Assembly (NCBI GenBank): GCA_001592805.2 | Contig: CP051142.1 | Coordinates: 1,116,001-1,180,000, forward strand | Direction: 5' to 3' | DNA length: 64,000 nucleotides | From: Peltaster fructicola | Taxonomy: Eukaryota > Ascomycota > Dothideomycetes | In this document: positions 1 through 12,000 of the stretch, in pieces | Layout: every line of letters begins with the position of its first letter | Position numbering within the stretch: the stretch's first letter is position 1 | Notes under the pieces: generated by a model | Databases searched by the model: none | The model's input: only the letters and a program-made list of their open reading frames with translations | Told to the model about the DNA's origin: nothing | Program-made: the position numbers and the translations under genes

Positions 1-198
1 ATCGCAGTAGACTTGCGTGAGACTGTCGTCTCGAACGATCTTGTTGATGTCTATACTAGCAGCGCCAGCCACAGGACACGGACTGCGGTCCAGCATGGTG
101 ATCTTGCCAGGCTGTCTGTACTTGCGTGCTAGACGATAGGCAGTCTATGCGCCCAACACGCCTGCGCCAATGACTAGAACAGTTGGCTTTGAAGGCAT
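1..198 (-). pseudogene. FAD-dependent oxidoreductase (DAO family), 5' end only, in-frame stop
   Basis: Only the N-terminal 66 codons lie in the window; the gene runs off the left edge. From the ATG at 198 the product starts MPSKPTVLVIGAGVLGA, a beta-strand plus GxGxxG dinucleotide-binding loop, followed by TAYRLARKY, an acidic residue after the second strand (MLDRS) and a GAASIDINKIVR motif. That combination is typical of fungal DAO/sarcosine-oxidase-like flavoenzymes that oxidise amino acids or amines. Codon 18 (147-145) is TAG, just after the glycine loop, where relatives usually have Ser or another small residue (GASTAY). The frame stays open on both sides and no intron can remove the stop. 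It is either a pseudogene or carries a base error. The substrate cannot be told from this fragment. Confidence 0.62.
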
Positions 199-264
199 AT
201 CCTCATTGTAACTTGCTAGCTATTGCAATTGCCGCCTGCCACACCCCCACAACGCAGTTACACG

Positions 265-1296
265 CTATGCAGGCGTCAGGATAGCGTCCTGTTGTTGCGT
301 TTGTTCTGCTTGGCAATGCTGGCAAGCGCATATGAAACCCCAGACGGTTTCGAGTCTTGTTCGTCGTTCAGTCACTGACATATCCTTCTCGTCACCACCC
401 AGATAGCTAATGCACAGCTGCTCGCCTTGTGAAATGTCTCTTGCTGCGCTGAAGTGCCACCCTCTGCCAATACGCTGCTTGTCGATGTTAGGATCGCAAG
501 AGTGATTGAAATAGCTCGCATCAGGATAGATGGCCCATGCCAGATACTCTTCTTTGTCTTCGCCTCCTGCTCGTATGCCAAATGCATTATGGCTACCAGC
601 AGCCGTTGCGGTCAGTGAGGTGGATGAGCTGCAACTTGGGATGAGCTCTGGCGGCAGAAGGGTTGCGAGCTGCAGCACGCTGTTGCAAGTCACCTGAAGC
701 TCTGTGAAGCTCTTGTATGGCGTCTCGTCGAATACCAGTGCAGCCATGTCTTGGTCCCATACGTCTCTGCGTTTGTGGTGCAGCAGGATAGCAGAGAGTT
801 CGAAACTGAGCACATCAGGATAGACAGCCTGCATCGACGGCAAAGCTTTGTTCTTCCGCCTGACACGAGGACCCTTGCGAATAGCATCGTCACATTGTGC
901 CCACTGGGAAGCTATGTCCTCAATAGTAGGCTTCGGACCGAGTAGCATGTCTGTGGTGAAAACTCGAGCAACCTTGCTGTTGCTCTTGACGAATGACTCT
1001 AGACGCTGCCAGGCTTCAATCTCGATCTGGGCAGTATGTTCTCGCCAGCTCAGATGACAGGCTTCTGAGCAGAAGACTTTAGCAATATCATTGTTTCTGA
1101 TAGGAAGAGATCGGCCACGATCGTAGTGAAAGCAGTATGCACATACTTCTTTTCGATATTCTCGAAAGACGACATGTACAGCAGGATCGGCGCACGTCAG
1201 CAATTTCGTACTTTTGGAAATATCAGCGATGGCTATGAGACCTCTTCCAGCATTGGCAATGTCCTGTAGCTCGAACAGATCAGAGGTAGGCGGCAT
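265..1296 (-). CDS. SET-domain protein lysine methyltransferase with MYND-like zinc finger (SMYD/Set6-like)
   Basis: An intact single-exon ORF of 343 aa. The split SET domain starts at about residue 15 (NAGRGLIA). It is interrupted by a Cys/His zinc-finger-like insert at about 50-85 (CAYC, then CSEACHLSW), as in SMYD/Set6 proteins. It resumes with the catalytic signature YFNHSCDPN (about residue 266) and GEQLCISYLG, and ends with a Cys-rich post-SET motif (WGFICACQHC) that would bind zinc. SAM-dependent lysine methylation of a histone or non-histone protein is expected from the family; the target is unknown. The ATG at 1296 begins MPPTSDLFELQ, shortly before the first SET strand, so the start is credible. 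The gene lies head-to-tail with the broken oxidoreductase, 66 bp away, and diverges from NOP9. Confidence 0.85.
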   Translation of the reverse strand: MPPTSDLFELQDIANAGRGLIAIADISKSTKLLTCADPAVHVVFREYRKEVCAYCFHYDRGRSLPIRNNDIAKVFCSEACHLSWREHTAQIEIEAWQRLESFVKSNSKVARVFTTDMLLGPKPTIEDIASQWAQCDDAIRKGPRVRRKNKALPSMQAVYPDVLSFELSAILLHHKRRDVWDQDMAALVFDETPYKSFTELQVTCNSVLQLATLLPPELIPSCSSSTSLTATAAGSHNAFGIRAGGEDKEEYLAWAIYPDASYFNHSCDPNIDKQRIGRGWHFSAARDISQGEQLCISYLGGDEKDMSVTERRTRLETVWGFICACQHCQAEQTQQQDAILTPA

Positions 1297-2056
1297 GAAG
1301 TCGAATATTCTTGAGGTGAAGTCCAGCTTGACAGTGGTGAGAATTCTTACGCCTCGGTATCGATTGAACTACCAGTATGTTTTCCATATGCTATGCTCCG
1401 ACTACGCTTATTGAGCTGTGTACAATACACTCAAGGATGATGAGACAAGAGGTGTCGTTCAGGTCGAGACCGAAATCGTTCGGCGACTGTGGTCCTCAAA
1501 GTGCGACGTGGCCACGCACCGCGGCCCCAGGTGCACCCAACGAGCAGTTCACGGTCTATAAGATCTGCAATATAGCTGATCTCTGTAGAGCTGCATGCGG
1601 TCAGCTGGTTGTGCCAGTATGTTGAGTTGCCCACGACATCTTCGAAGTGTGAACCAGCCCGCTTGACTCGATCCGAAGCAAGGAATATCATCTGGAGGTA
1701 AGGAGAAATTGGGTGGTGTGGCCATGCAGCTGTCATGCATTGACATTAGGTGTAACGAAGCACGATCTGATTGTGTCTAGAGTGCGACGATCGCAGGATG
1801 AATGACGTAGAGTGTTGGCTAAATCTTGCGGCACACCTAAGGGTGATTCGCCCATGAGCACGATATCGAGATCAGTATCGAGTAGCGCGATCGATGAAGA
1901 TCTGGTTTGCGCTTCGCACGCTCTATCTGGTTGATCGTACCCTCTGTGTCGCAGACCGTGCCTGGTGCACATTTGAGTTTAGAGAGTGAAGTCATCGTTT
2001 TAGTACATTGATCAAAATTCTCCGACTCTCTTATTGACCTACAACAACACGTCAAG
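1297..2056. other. Intergenic region between divergent SET gene and NOP9
   Basis: About 760 bp. Short ORFs on both strands (for example 1431-1736 minus) show no family resemblance or codon pattern, so I treat them as chance. The region presumably carries both promoters. No tRNA, repeat or other element was recognised. Confidence 0.5.
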
Positions 2057-4098
2057 ATGCCTCGAGAGAACAAGAAGCGCGGCCGGCGCATGGAGAACGG
2101 ACAGAAGAGGAAGCTAGAAGACGACGAGCAGCAGGAGCAGAGCATCAAACGACGAAAGTCTGTCGATGACGCAGATGACCACATTCCACCCGAACGACCA
2201 TTCTACGGGCTGCTGGACGACGACGAGCAGGAGTTCTTCAGAGGAGCAGACGAGACGTTGGAGGCGAACGAGTTCGGCGATAATGACGACAAGAAATCCT
2301 TCCTTACCAATATCTACAAAGAGGCTGAGGGCAAAGAGCTCAAGATGGCGAACAGCCAGGGCTGCTCGAGACTTCTCGAGAAGTTGATACAATTGTCCTC
2401 GGCGGAGCAGTGTCAGAACTTGTTTCAGAAGTTCGCCGGAAAGTATGTCGTTACACTGCCGGTCCTGGAGCATTGCTAATTCACGCAGTTTCGTCTCGCT
2501 GATGACACACCGATTCGCATCACACTGTTGCGAAGCACTCTTCATCCGAGCAGCACCTATTGACCTCGAGACGTCCATTCTCGATGTCCTTGGCGAGATC
2601 GATGGCAGCATTGGCTACCTCATTACCGACGCCTACGCCTCTCATGTTCTGCGCGTCCTCTTACTTATCCTAGCAGGCGAGCCACTATCCGAGAGCAGAT
2701 ACGTCCTTCGAAGCAAGAAAAAGGAGAACACCAGCGTGGCACAGGAGACACAGAGTCGCACTGTGCCGAAGTCGTTCTCTTCGGCTCTCGAAGCTCATTA
2801 ACAACAGCGTTGCCGGATTATCGACTGACAAGCTGCGCGCTCTCGCGACACATCCGAACGCGAATCCTACCCTCCAGCTCCTCCTTCGACTCGAACTCAC
2901 ACACTTTGGGAAGCAGAGGGCGAAAGATGAGACATCTATCATCCGTACACTACTGCCTGAGGAGCCCATCACAGCCGAGAGTGACAGCGCGAGCTTCTTG
3001 AGCGGCATGGTCTACGATCCAGTCGGTTCTCACCTTGTGGAAATGATCGTCAAGGCAGCACCTGCTAAGCTCTTCAAGAACCTATATAAGGCGATCCTCT
3101 TCGAACGACTGCCATCATACTCTCGCAACGACATCGCCAGCCATGTGGCATGTCGAGTAATAGAAAGACTCGGACATGATGATCTGCTGGAGCTCCACGA
3201 GATCATGATTGAGCACATCTCAGATCTTTTGCGCAAGAACAGGACCAATGTGGTACGAACACTGATCGAGCGATGCACTGTGCGTGAGATCGATACGAAA
3301 GTTATCGCTCTACAGATCTACAACACATGGAACACACCCGAAGGATTTGAGGTTGCGAAACTGCTCAAGACTGTGCAGCCAGTGTTGTCGACTTCTACTA
3401 CTGAGCCTGATCCAGCAATGACCGAGATTGAGGTTACAGAGCCTGTCAAAAAGCACTTCAATCTTCTGGCGCAGGCTATGCTCATTGTACCTGGTGCACT
3501 AAGCGCTCTGATACTGGATGCTCTGGTCACATTGGACTCGAAGACTCTACTGGATATGTCCTGCGACCCGATCGTATCACGAACAGTTCAGGCAGCACTG
3601 ACGTCAAAGTCCTCGTCGATAATCACCACGCGGAAACTGGTCCAGCACTTCTACGGACAGATCGGTGATATGGCTCTAGACAAGGCAGCATCCCACGTCG
3701 TTGATTGTATCTGGGAAGGCACTCACGGTCTGGCCTTCATTCGCGAACGAATAGCAGAAGAACTGGCCGAGAACGAGGCACAACTGCGAGACTCTCCTTT
3801 TGGACGTGCTGTCTGGAAAAATTGGAAGATGGATATGTATAAGCGGCGCCGAGCAGACTGGGTGAAGCAGAGCAAGGTCAAAGCCAGCAATGACGGCTTC
3901 CAGAGCTTCTCAGAGATCGATGCGCATAAGAACTCCAATGGTGATGCCAAGACACCAATCCAACTCGCGCGAGAGCGACATGCTCGGGAGAGGCGTAATA
4001 ATGTAGGCAGCACTTCCAACAAGCCTGATCGAGGACGCAGAAGTGCAAGAGCGCCGCTGCCGGAAGCTGGACCTAGCACATCTGCTGCTGCAGCGTAG
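2057..4098 (+). CDS. NOP9: Nucleolar Pumilio-repeat protein Nop9 (apparent frameshift)
   Basis: Nop9 binds pre-rRNA and is needed for 18S rRNA maturation and 40S assembly in the nucleolus. The N-terminus is basic and KR-rich (MPRENKKRGRRMENGQKRK). PUF-type repeats follow, with Nop9-like blocks NSQGCSRLLEKLI, HRFASHCCEALF, DAYASHVLRVLL, HPNANPTLQLLLRLELTHFGKQR and YDPVGSHLVEMIV. A 46-bp intron (2443-2488, GTATGT...GCTAAT...CAG) joins FAGN to FVSLM. At about 2788-2793 the frame moves by one position: the upstream frame reads SALEAH then stop, while the next frame continues KLINNSVAGLSTDKLRALATHP. Relatives have ALEKLI here, so two bases appear lost from a GAAAAG-like Glu-Lys pair. With two bases restored the CDS would be 1998 nt (665 aa), about the size of yeast Nop9. 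The C-terminus is basic and low-complexity. Confidence 0.9.
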
Positions 4099-4856
4099 TG
4101 AGAGAATACCAAGACGGCGTCTAGGCGTGTCAGACGACCATGCTCGACCTTGTTTGCGAAGCGATCAGACACATGGTTGTTTGCTGATGCTGGCTTCTAC
4201 TACTCAGCGACATGCTCCTTCATTTCAACGAGCGTTAGCCGCGCTGTCAACTGGCTAATGCGCTCGTACGAGCTGGCAACAGCCCACTATCTCATACACT
4301 GCGGCGACGTCCAATACTAGATCTGGCACCTGTTCATTAACTAAGGGACACGCCGAGGCATCCCATGCACATTTTGTACAATAGTCTTTCGGACGAGAAG
4401 GAAGACTTCTTCGTGTGTAAAATCTCGTTACATGTCATATCGCCCGATTGGCAGCGTACAACTTACTATCATCTCGAAGTTCCTGCATCCTGGAAGGCTT
4501 GGATGAGGGTCTGGTAGCCCCTTTCACGACCTCTGCATCATAAGATCTAGCTAGAAAGCTCACTTCGCCACGTTGTGCTATGGCTCTTGCAATCAACCCT
4601 GCTCTGGAGGAAGGATTCGCGTTGCTCGAATGAATGCCATCATGTATCACATTGTCAATGACTGAGACGGTCGTCGAAAGTCGCAGATCAGGTAGGTAGT
4701 GTGTACTACGTGCTACCGCGAGTCATGATCCCATCACAAGTAAAAGTCGTGCAGATCTTCTGCACGATTGCCTCAGACACCACACTACTCCTTGCTCCTT
4801 CGATCGCAAACTAAAGCCAGATCGACGTAGCATCCGAAACATCTACTGTGCTCACC
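4099..4856. other. Intergenic region, NOP9 to decarboxylase
   Basis: About 760 bp between two genes in the same orientation. Small ORFs (4043-4258 plus, 4435-4650 minus) have no recognisable content. It presumably holds the NOP9 terminator and the decarboxylase promoter; no specific site could be supported. Confidence 0.45.
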
Positions 4857-6439
4857 ATGTCCGGCGCACCGACAACCAGCGAAGTACAACCTGTCAAGTT
4901 GAACAGAGCCAGCGAAGTCGAAGAAGTGCGTCGTCAACTCGATATTTTAAATTACATGACATAACAAAGAAGCAGCTCCTCAAGGACGTCCAGGAGCTAA
5001 TTGTACCTTTCATCCGGGCTGCAGACGAGGATGCAGCGATCAAGCATACTGGCCATGGATTACAACAAACCGGGCAGGGCCCAAGGACCACCCTTGTCGA
5101 ATACCATCCTCCAAACAAGTTGCAGTCGTTGTTAGACTTCAATCTACCACGTCAAGGTCAAGGCAAGCAAGGCTTGCTTGAAGCGATCAGAAAGGTGCTG
5201 AAGTACAGCGTCAACACATGGGATCAAGGTTTCCTCGACAAGTTATACGCATCGATAACACCCGTTGGACTTGCAGCTGAACTTGTCCTTGCAACATTGA
5301 ACACAAACGCACACGTATATCAAGTTGCGCCTGCACTCATCTCGATTGAGAAGCAAACTGGCAAAGCACTTGCCGAGCTCTTTGGTCTCAAAGACGCTTA
5401 CAGCGGAGGCGTATCACAACCAGGAGGATCGGCTGCCAATCTATCGTCCGTCGTCATAGCCAGGAACAACCTTCACCCGGAGACCAAGGAGGAAGGGTAC
5501 GGCGATAAGAAGTTCGTGCTTTTCACGAGCGAACATGGGCATTACTCGCTGGAGAAAGCTGCGCAGATACTGGGATTCGGATCCAAGGCAGTCAGAAGCA
5601 TAGCCGTTGACAAACACGGACGCATGAGAGCTGATGCATTAGATCACGCTATCGTCCAGGCCAAGTCGAATGGCGAGACACCATTCTACGTCAATGCCAC
5701 AGCAGGTACAACGGTTCTAGGCTCGTTCGATCCACTGATTGAGATCAGTGCAGTCTGCAGGGAGCATTCACTATGGTTACATGTGGATGGGTCATGGGGA
5801 GGTCCAGTGATTTTCAGCAAGGCACAGGCCTGTAAGCTGCAGGGTTCCGAGATGGCAGATTCGATCGCTTTGTGTCCACACAAGATGCTAAATGTGCCAG
5901 TGACATGCTCATACCTCCTTGGCAAGGATCTGAGGCAGTTTCACAAAGCAATGACACTACCAGCAGGGTACCTCTTCCACAATGAGGAAGACGTCAAAGA
6001 GATTTGGGACCTCGCTGATCTAACACCGCAATGCGGTCGTCGAGGCGACAGCTTAAAGCTTGCTCTGAGCTGGGTTTACTATGGCACAGAAGGTTTCGGA
6101 AGTTATATTGACCATGCATTCGAAGTGGCTGCGTATCTGGTTTCGCTAATCCAAGGTGCCGAGCTTCTGACGTTGGTCTCGGAGGATTCTCCGCTCATCA
6201 ATCAACAATGCTTACAGGTTTGCTTCTACTTGAACAAGCACGCAGAAGCAGAACAGAACAGCAAAACGACAGAGACTGTGGCAAGACTGCTCGTGCCCAG
6301 GGGCTTTATGGTCGACTTCGCCCCAGGCGTTGATGGAAAGTTCTTTCGAGTTGTGATCAACGGCCAGACTACACGGAGCACGGTTGAGGGGCTGGTAAAG
6401 GCGATCCAGAACATCGGCTCACAGCAACATGCGGGCTGA
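4857..6439 (+). CDS. PLP-dependent group II decarboxylase (glutamate/cysteine-sulfinate/aromatic decarboxylase-like)
   Basis: A two-exon gene. Exon 1 (4857-4925) encodes MSGAPTTSEVQPVKLNRASEVEE. A 44-bp intron (4926-4969, GTGCGT...AAG) joins it in phase to KQLLKDVQELIVPFIRAADEDAA. The product is 512 aa, typical of the family. Fold type I PLP features are present: YSVNTWDQGFLDKLYAS, GGVSQPGGSAAN (phosphate loop), HGHYSLEKAA, YVNATAGTTVLGSFDP, the HVDGSWGG Asp that contacts the PLP pyridine, and PHKMLNVP with the Schiff-base lysine at about residue 328 (5882-5884). It should decarboxylate an acidic or aromatic amino acid in the cytosol. The sequence alone does not separate glutamate from cysteine sulfinate or diaminobutyrate. 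The splice donor GTGCGT is not the strongest form, so the exact exon 1 boundary is slightly uncertain. A Zn2Cys6 factor follows on the same strand. Confidence 0.85.
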
Positions 6440-7120
6440 GCAGCGCTTGTGGGCAGCAAGGATACCAAGCTCTGCTCTGACGCTCAAATAGTGTCAACTG
6501 CGATTCGACGGATTGTGCTCCCAAGAGCCGTGATCAACATACCCGCACTACAAGATTGAGCGCAGCTGTCGCTGGCCCTTCTTTACTGGCCGTCCACCTG
6601 CAGGTAGATACACAACAAGCAACCGCGACGCACTAGACCACTGCAAAGCTCACGGAGGATGACATTCTATGGGATGATATTCGATCGGTACGTCCACACT
6701 CTCCCAAGAGCTCTCCATTTCACAACAGAGGTCGGAGCACATGCCCAGTTAGAGATACCAATCGCTCGATCTGCTCCTCGTCTCGCCCTAATGCCAGCAT
6801 GAGCGAAGCATCGTTGGTGGCGATACACGATATGGTGAGGTAGGCCTTGCTGACCCGTGGCAGTAAAGAAAAGTCGGTCTTCTTTATCTCTCTTGTCCAA
6901 ACTTCACCCTGTGCAGCTTGTTTTGCAAGACGACTAAGCGAGTGACATGTCATCTTAACACTGGGTTTTGCTGCATGCATACAGATCATGTCTGGAATGT
7001 CATTCCGAGGCATCCTCTGACATCTTCGTTCACACCAGGGCTCGTCGCACACTCCTGTCTCCCAACGAGCTATCAATCAGCCTCTCAGTCCTCTGCGGCG
7101 GCGGACACACGCCCGAAACT
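6440..7120. other. Intergenic region upstream of Zn2Cys6 factor 1
   Basis: About 680 bp. The overlapping short ORFs on both strands (6667-7151) look like chance. The frame of the zinc-cluster exon is open upstream to 6968 with another ATG, but that extension has no family-like content, so I place the start at 7121. No RNA gene or repeat was seen. Confidence 0.45.
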
Positions 7121-8862
7121 ATGGTGTCCTCTGACAAGACGTGGCGAGTGAAGAAAGATCGAAAGCGTGCAACGACACAACGAAAGTCATGCGATACTTG
7201 TCATAAAAGCAAGACTCGGGTTTGTCTCCGACATGTGTTGCTTTGACCAGGACTGAAACTACGCAATAGTGCGACCGACGTCGACCAGTCTGCTCAACCT
7301 GTGAGATCTTCGGCAGAGCCTGCACATACTTGCAACGAGACCAAGATGGTGCTCCAGAACCGCACAGCAAGCAGCGCTCTGGTGATGCTCAAGGCTCAGC
7401 GATCACGATACCACCGCCCCAGTTGCCGCCGCCGCAGCAGCAGCATCACCTCCACCATCACCATCATCTGCCGTACGCGCGAGACCACGACTTCATGCCG
7501 GCCGAAGTACAGCCATTACCACAACTGAGTAGTTCTTCGACGAAGTCATCCTCACCGGATGACATTCTCCTTGAGCGTGCTGTTGACGATCTGTGGAACT
7601 ATTCCTTCAACTCGGTCGAACTCCATGCCAAGTTACCAGCAGCTGGAGAACCATTACTACCATGCAGTTGGTGCCTTGACTTCTCATGCGATCACTGTCG
7701 ACAACTTGAGAGGAGTATTCCTGATGATCAGGACCTCCTGCACGATAGGGACGTGCAAATATCGGTGGCAGAACTCTTGATGGACGCCATGGCAAGCAGG
7801 TCGGATCGTGAAAGCGCTACAATCCTCGCAGCTGTACGCGCAGGGATCCCGCGAATGGCCATATATGCTGCTCTAATATCACCAGATTGCTCTAACATTG
7901 GTCTCACGCAGGTGTTAGAGCACCAACAGGGGTCAATAACACAGTAAGCAACTTCCGAGGTTACCTCAATGCAATCACTGATGCCCTCGTGCAGGCAGTA
8001 TGACGCTGTTATGTCCAATGCACACGACCAGATATGGCATCAGCTACGCTACGAGCCCACAACTGCACACCAAGATGGGCCTCCTACAGAAGTAGCAGGC
8101 GATCTAAAGCACCCGAGGCGACGACACCCTATGGGCAGACCAGCACCGAGTCTACAGAGTATGCACTCTTCGTTAACAGATGCCGGAAAAGATGTTTGCA
8201 TTCCACAATGGGCAATTCTACCTCCGCGCACTCTCATCGGCGCCGGAGACACATTCGATGATGCCATGGCCACCATGCAAGCAGAGATCGCTGCTGGTGC
8301 AGATATCGAAGCTTACTGCGGTGCTCATGCGTACCTTGGTGCACTACTACATCCAAGGCATTCCCATGCGACACCAAGACTTTCCCAAATCATTGCCGGG
8401 ATGCTTGCACGCCTACTTCCGGACGAAGTGGCAGGCTCTGTCACAAGCCTCGCTCTGATGTGGCTACACTGGTGTGTATGGTCTTGGCTGCTATCGCCGA
8501 CAGAGGAGAAATTCAACCGAATACCCAGCCTGCTCAAGCCGACACCCTGGCAGATTTGCCGACCACACACTTTGGTGTACGATTTCGTGATCGTCCCTGC
8601 TCTGCGCGATCATCTGTGCAATAATCCTCTCACGAACAATGTCTGGCTCACCGAGGCAGGCAACACCATGTTGTGCTGCTGGCCGAAAACAGCACTACAC
8701 GCACTTTGCCGTAACCCGATCACCAAGGCTATTGACCTACACCCAGACTGCAAGTCATATGCAGGACGTCCACAAAATTGGTCATTTGGCCCTGTCATCA
8801 GGACACACTTCCCTGATATGGACCGGTATGCATCCATCCGATCGAATGGTTCGCCAGTATAG
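7121..8862 (+). CDS. Zn2Cys6 (Gal4-type) transcription factor 1
   Basis: Three exons: 7121-7219, 7270-7943 and 7995-8862, with introns of 50 and 51 bp. The spliced CDS is 1641 nt (546 aa). Splicing intron 1 creates a perfect binuclear zinc cluster, C-x2-C-x6-C-x6-C-x2-C-x6-C (residues about 24-51), with the first two cysteines in exon 1 (SCDTCHKSKTR) and the other four in exon 2 (CDRRRPVCSTCEIFGRACTY). Basic residues precede it, as expected for DNA contact. A Pro/Gln/His-rich low-complexity linker follows, including a run of His (about 85-110). The C-terminal part (MWLHWCVWSWLLSPTEEKFNRIP, then RPHTLVYDFVIVPALRDHL) resembles the DUF3425-type module of fungal regulators; that match is tentative. 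Intron 2 is inferred because it removes an in-frame TAA and rejoins phase exactly. Target genes are unknown; the decarboxylase just upstream is one candidate. Confidence 0.8.
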
Positions 8863-9009
8863 GCGGAAGCTGAAGTGTCTTCGGACGGAAATCAACGACA
8901 ACAACTTTCTACGATGATGTTGATGATGTTGATGGCAAAGTAATGGGTTCTTCTACGACATTACTTATCTCTGTACATATAATTACCTTACCTATCAAGA
9001 ACAACTTTG

Positions 9010-12000
9010 TCAGTTGTACGTTGTGGCGCACCTCTGACACCCGTGTTCAATCGCATTGCGAATGATATGTGCATGTGTGACTTTCGCACCAACACTCCTG
9101 GTGTTGGAGCTGGCAGCTTCAACATCCAAGTCATCGTAGCCAGCCGAGCTCATGATTTCGTCATACGCCGTTGAATCTGACGTCTGGCTATTGCCGCGAA
9201 GGACGCACGCAAGGTGGTAGACATGACCACAAGCGAAGCCCAACAACGGTTGCGTTTCTGAAGATGTGTTAGTTATGGTGTTACGTCCGCGAACAACAGC
9301 CTTACCATTATCGTGGAAGCGCTCGCAGCATCCGATACAGTAGCCGGGTGTCGCATGCTGATCCCTGTCGTCCTGCGAGGTGACGGCCGGTGTGATCGAG
9401 ATCTCGATATCGTCAGCCGCTTCATGGACAACTTCAAACTTGATCCCCTGTCGTTGACCTTGTCGAAGTGTTGCTTGGCCTTGCAGCACCTCGCCTCGCA
9501 GCACTCGTTCGACACCACGGCTGACCTCAAGCTGCACTTCCCAGCTTTGTACCAGATTGAGTATGCCGCTCTTTAGTCCTTCGATTTCCAGCCCTGCAGG
9601 TATTCTTCGTATCACCTTGACGGGATCGATGCTCGTGCCGACCTCGTTGAGGAGGCCGCGCACAAACCGAGGTTTGTCCATGCCATATTCTAGGAGATCG
9701 TCCCACAAATCAGGGTTCTGCTTCACGAAAGTGATCGCTTTCGTCACATCTCCAAGCTCGCCAATGATGAGCCAAAGCGCCCGTTTGGTCTGGCCAGTCC
9801 TGCTGAGCACTAAGACCAGCTCAGGAATATACTTGCGCTTATCACAAATGGTGATGGCACGATTGTAGTCGTATACCTCGCTGGCTTCGAGGAACTCCAT
9901 TAAGATCTCGCGATCATACTCGGCGAAAACTTCCACGGCGAGGTCCGCAAAGTCCTCCACCATAGCGTGCCCTTCATCGAGGATCTGATCAAACTTTCTG
10001 TGGCTGATGACATTCGAGCGCTCCTCGTGATGTCCTCTCCAGAGTGCGCGCAGGTAGAAGTACAAGAATGGTCGGAACAGCTTGCCCTTGTGCTGTAATT
10101 GCTTGACAACGGTATCTGGAAGCACAGTGTCCTTGTGTGCTTCCTCTACCAAGACTCTCACAGCGTGATCACTTGCTTGGTCGAGTTCTGTCAGTCGTGC
10201 GTCTCGAAGTTGCGAAGGTGCTATCTTCATTGTCAAGAATCCTGTGACATTGTCGCTAAGCGCATCTGCAATGCGTTCGTCTCGTAGCAGAGCGAACGCC
10301 CGATCAGCATTCTGTGTGCGTATATAGCACCGAAGTGCTTCTTGCGGGTTGGCGAGTCCCAGGTAGAGATGGCCGAGTGCTTCGACTAGGTGCTTCCACT
10401 CGTCAGTGCCTTCTTTAACTTCGTCGCTTGCCAGACGTGCACGGATTGCTGAGATGACCGCACTGGCATCGAATAGTCCTTCGTCCCATTCTTCAATCAG
10501 CTCGCGCAGTCGACTCGGTGACGACACAACGTAATGCGTAAGGATGATCTCGTACGCTGTGCTTGGGACAGGCGGCTGGACTACCTTGCCCGGTACATAT
10601 TGTGAGATCTCGTCAAAGTGTCGACCGTCTGCGAAGGCCAGAATCCAATGCTCCCAACGAGAGCTGCCTTGCAGAACTTTGCCGGCAATCCGACCAGCAT
10701 CGCCCCATCTACCTGCGATCACAAGCTGTGTTAGCCAGAGTTCGCCAATGCGAAGCTTCTCATTAGCAGCTGCTGAGCTCTCTCGTTGCTGCGAGCGTAC
10801 AGATGTTGAGTCATCAGGTGCGAGGAATTCCGCGAGACTTTGTTGCTGTCCTGCTTGGCCCGAGTTGACAGACACTTGATCAGAGACCGAACTGTCGACC
10901 ACACCTGGCTGCTTATCGATCAGTGACCACGCCTGTGCGTACTTTTTGTGCTCCAGAAGCCATACAAGGTGATCTGTAGGCTGCCTTCGAACCCCGATCA
11001 CGCAATCGTACGGACTGGAGATGAAAAGCTTCAGGCCAGGTTCTGCTAGGTACTGATGTTCGCTGCTTGACCTGACTGTAGTCGGTGTGACATCGTAGGC
11101 ACTGTTGGCTCTGCCAGAGACGCTTCCTCGACGTCCGTCATCATCCATGCCCGAACTACTTCTGCTGAGGACGCTTGCACCAGAGCTGAGCATCTTTTGT
11201 GCATAGTAGCCACCGCTGGCTTCCCACAGTCCTTCAAGGGCACCCTTGCCCTCTCGAGCTGTTTTCTCTGTAATCGGTTGTGGTATCCACAAGCTTCCAA
11301 CATCATAGTCCTGTGCAGACAGTGTCTCAAACCTATTCATAGGTAATTCATCGACATCAAGCTCTTCTCCTCCATGGACATTGATCAATCGAAGCTGTGG
11401 CGCCAGGCCAGTGTGTTTTTGGGCTCGGCCTTTCCGCGGTGCATCGTCTGTCGCTGCCTTCTTCAACGTCTCCGCTCTTGTTTTGTACGCGAGAATCGCA
11501 ATCACGGATGGTGAGTATAGGCTGACTCCTGCAACTGTACAGTCTCCGAAGTGTAGCTTGTAAATGATGCTAGCATTGCCGACGTGGGCTGCACCGGCAC
11601 CTGAGCCAGACGTTTCCTCGATGTGCAGTATCCAGGTCATGTCACCCCAACCGACGACAAGTATCTCAATCGGGCTCTTCTTGTGTTTCTTCACAGGCGT
11701 GGAATCCTCCTTGCCATTCGTGCTCGGTATAACAACATCGGCTGTATCGTCCTCAAGTGCAGTGTTTTCTACCCATTGAGCTCGAGCTCTCCAGACGCCC
11801 GCCATTTCCTCCCAGATTCGCCTGTGCGGTTTGGGTGCATATGGGATGCGCTTCCAAGCATTCTCTGATTGTTCGGATCCTAGTCGAAGATGACTTCGCA
11901 TGATCCTGATGCCCTCCTCATTGACCCAAGCGACCCATTTCCCGCTAAGACTCCACTTGATGGTACTGATGTTACCTTCACCTTGGTGTAGAATTGTGTC

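Noticed and set aside
1431-1736. 101-codon minus-strand ORF upstream of NOP9
   Set aside because: No family resemblance or plausible composition; it lies in a likely promoter region.
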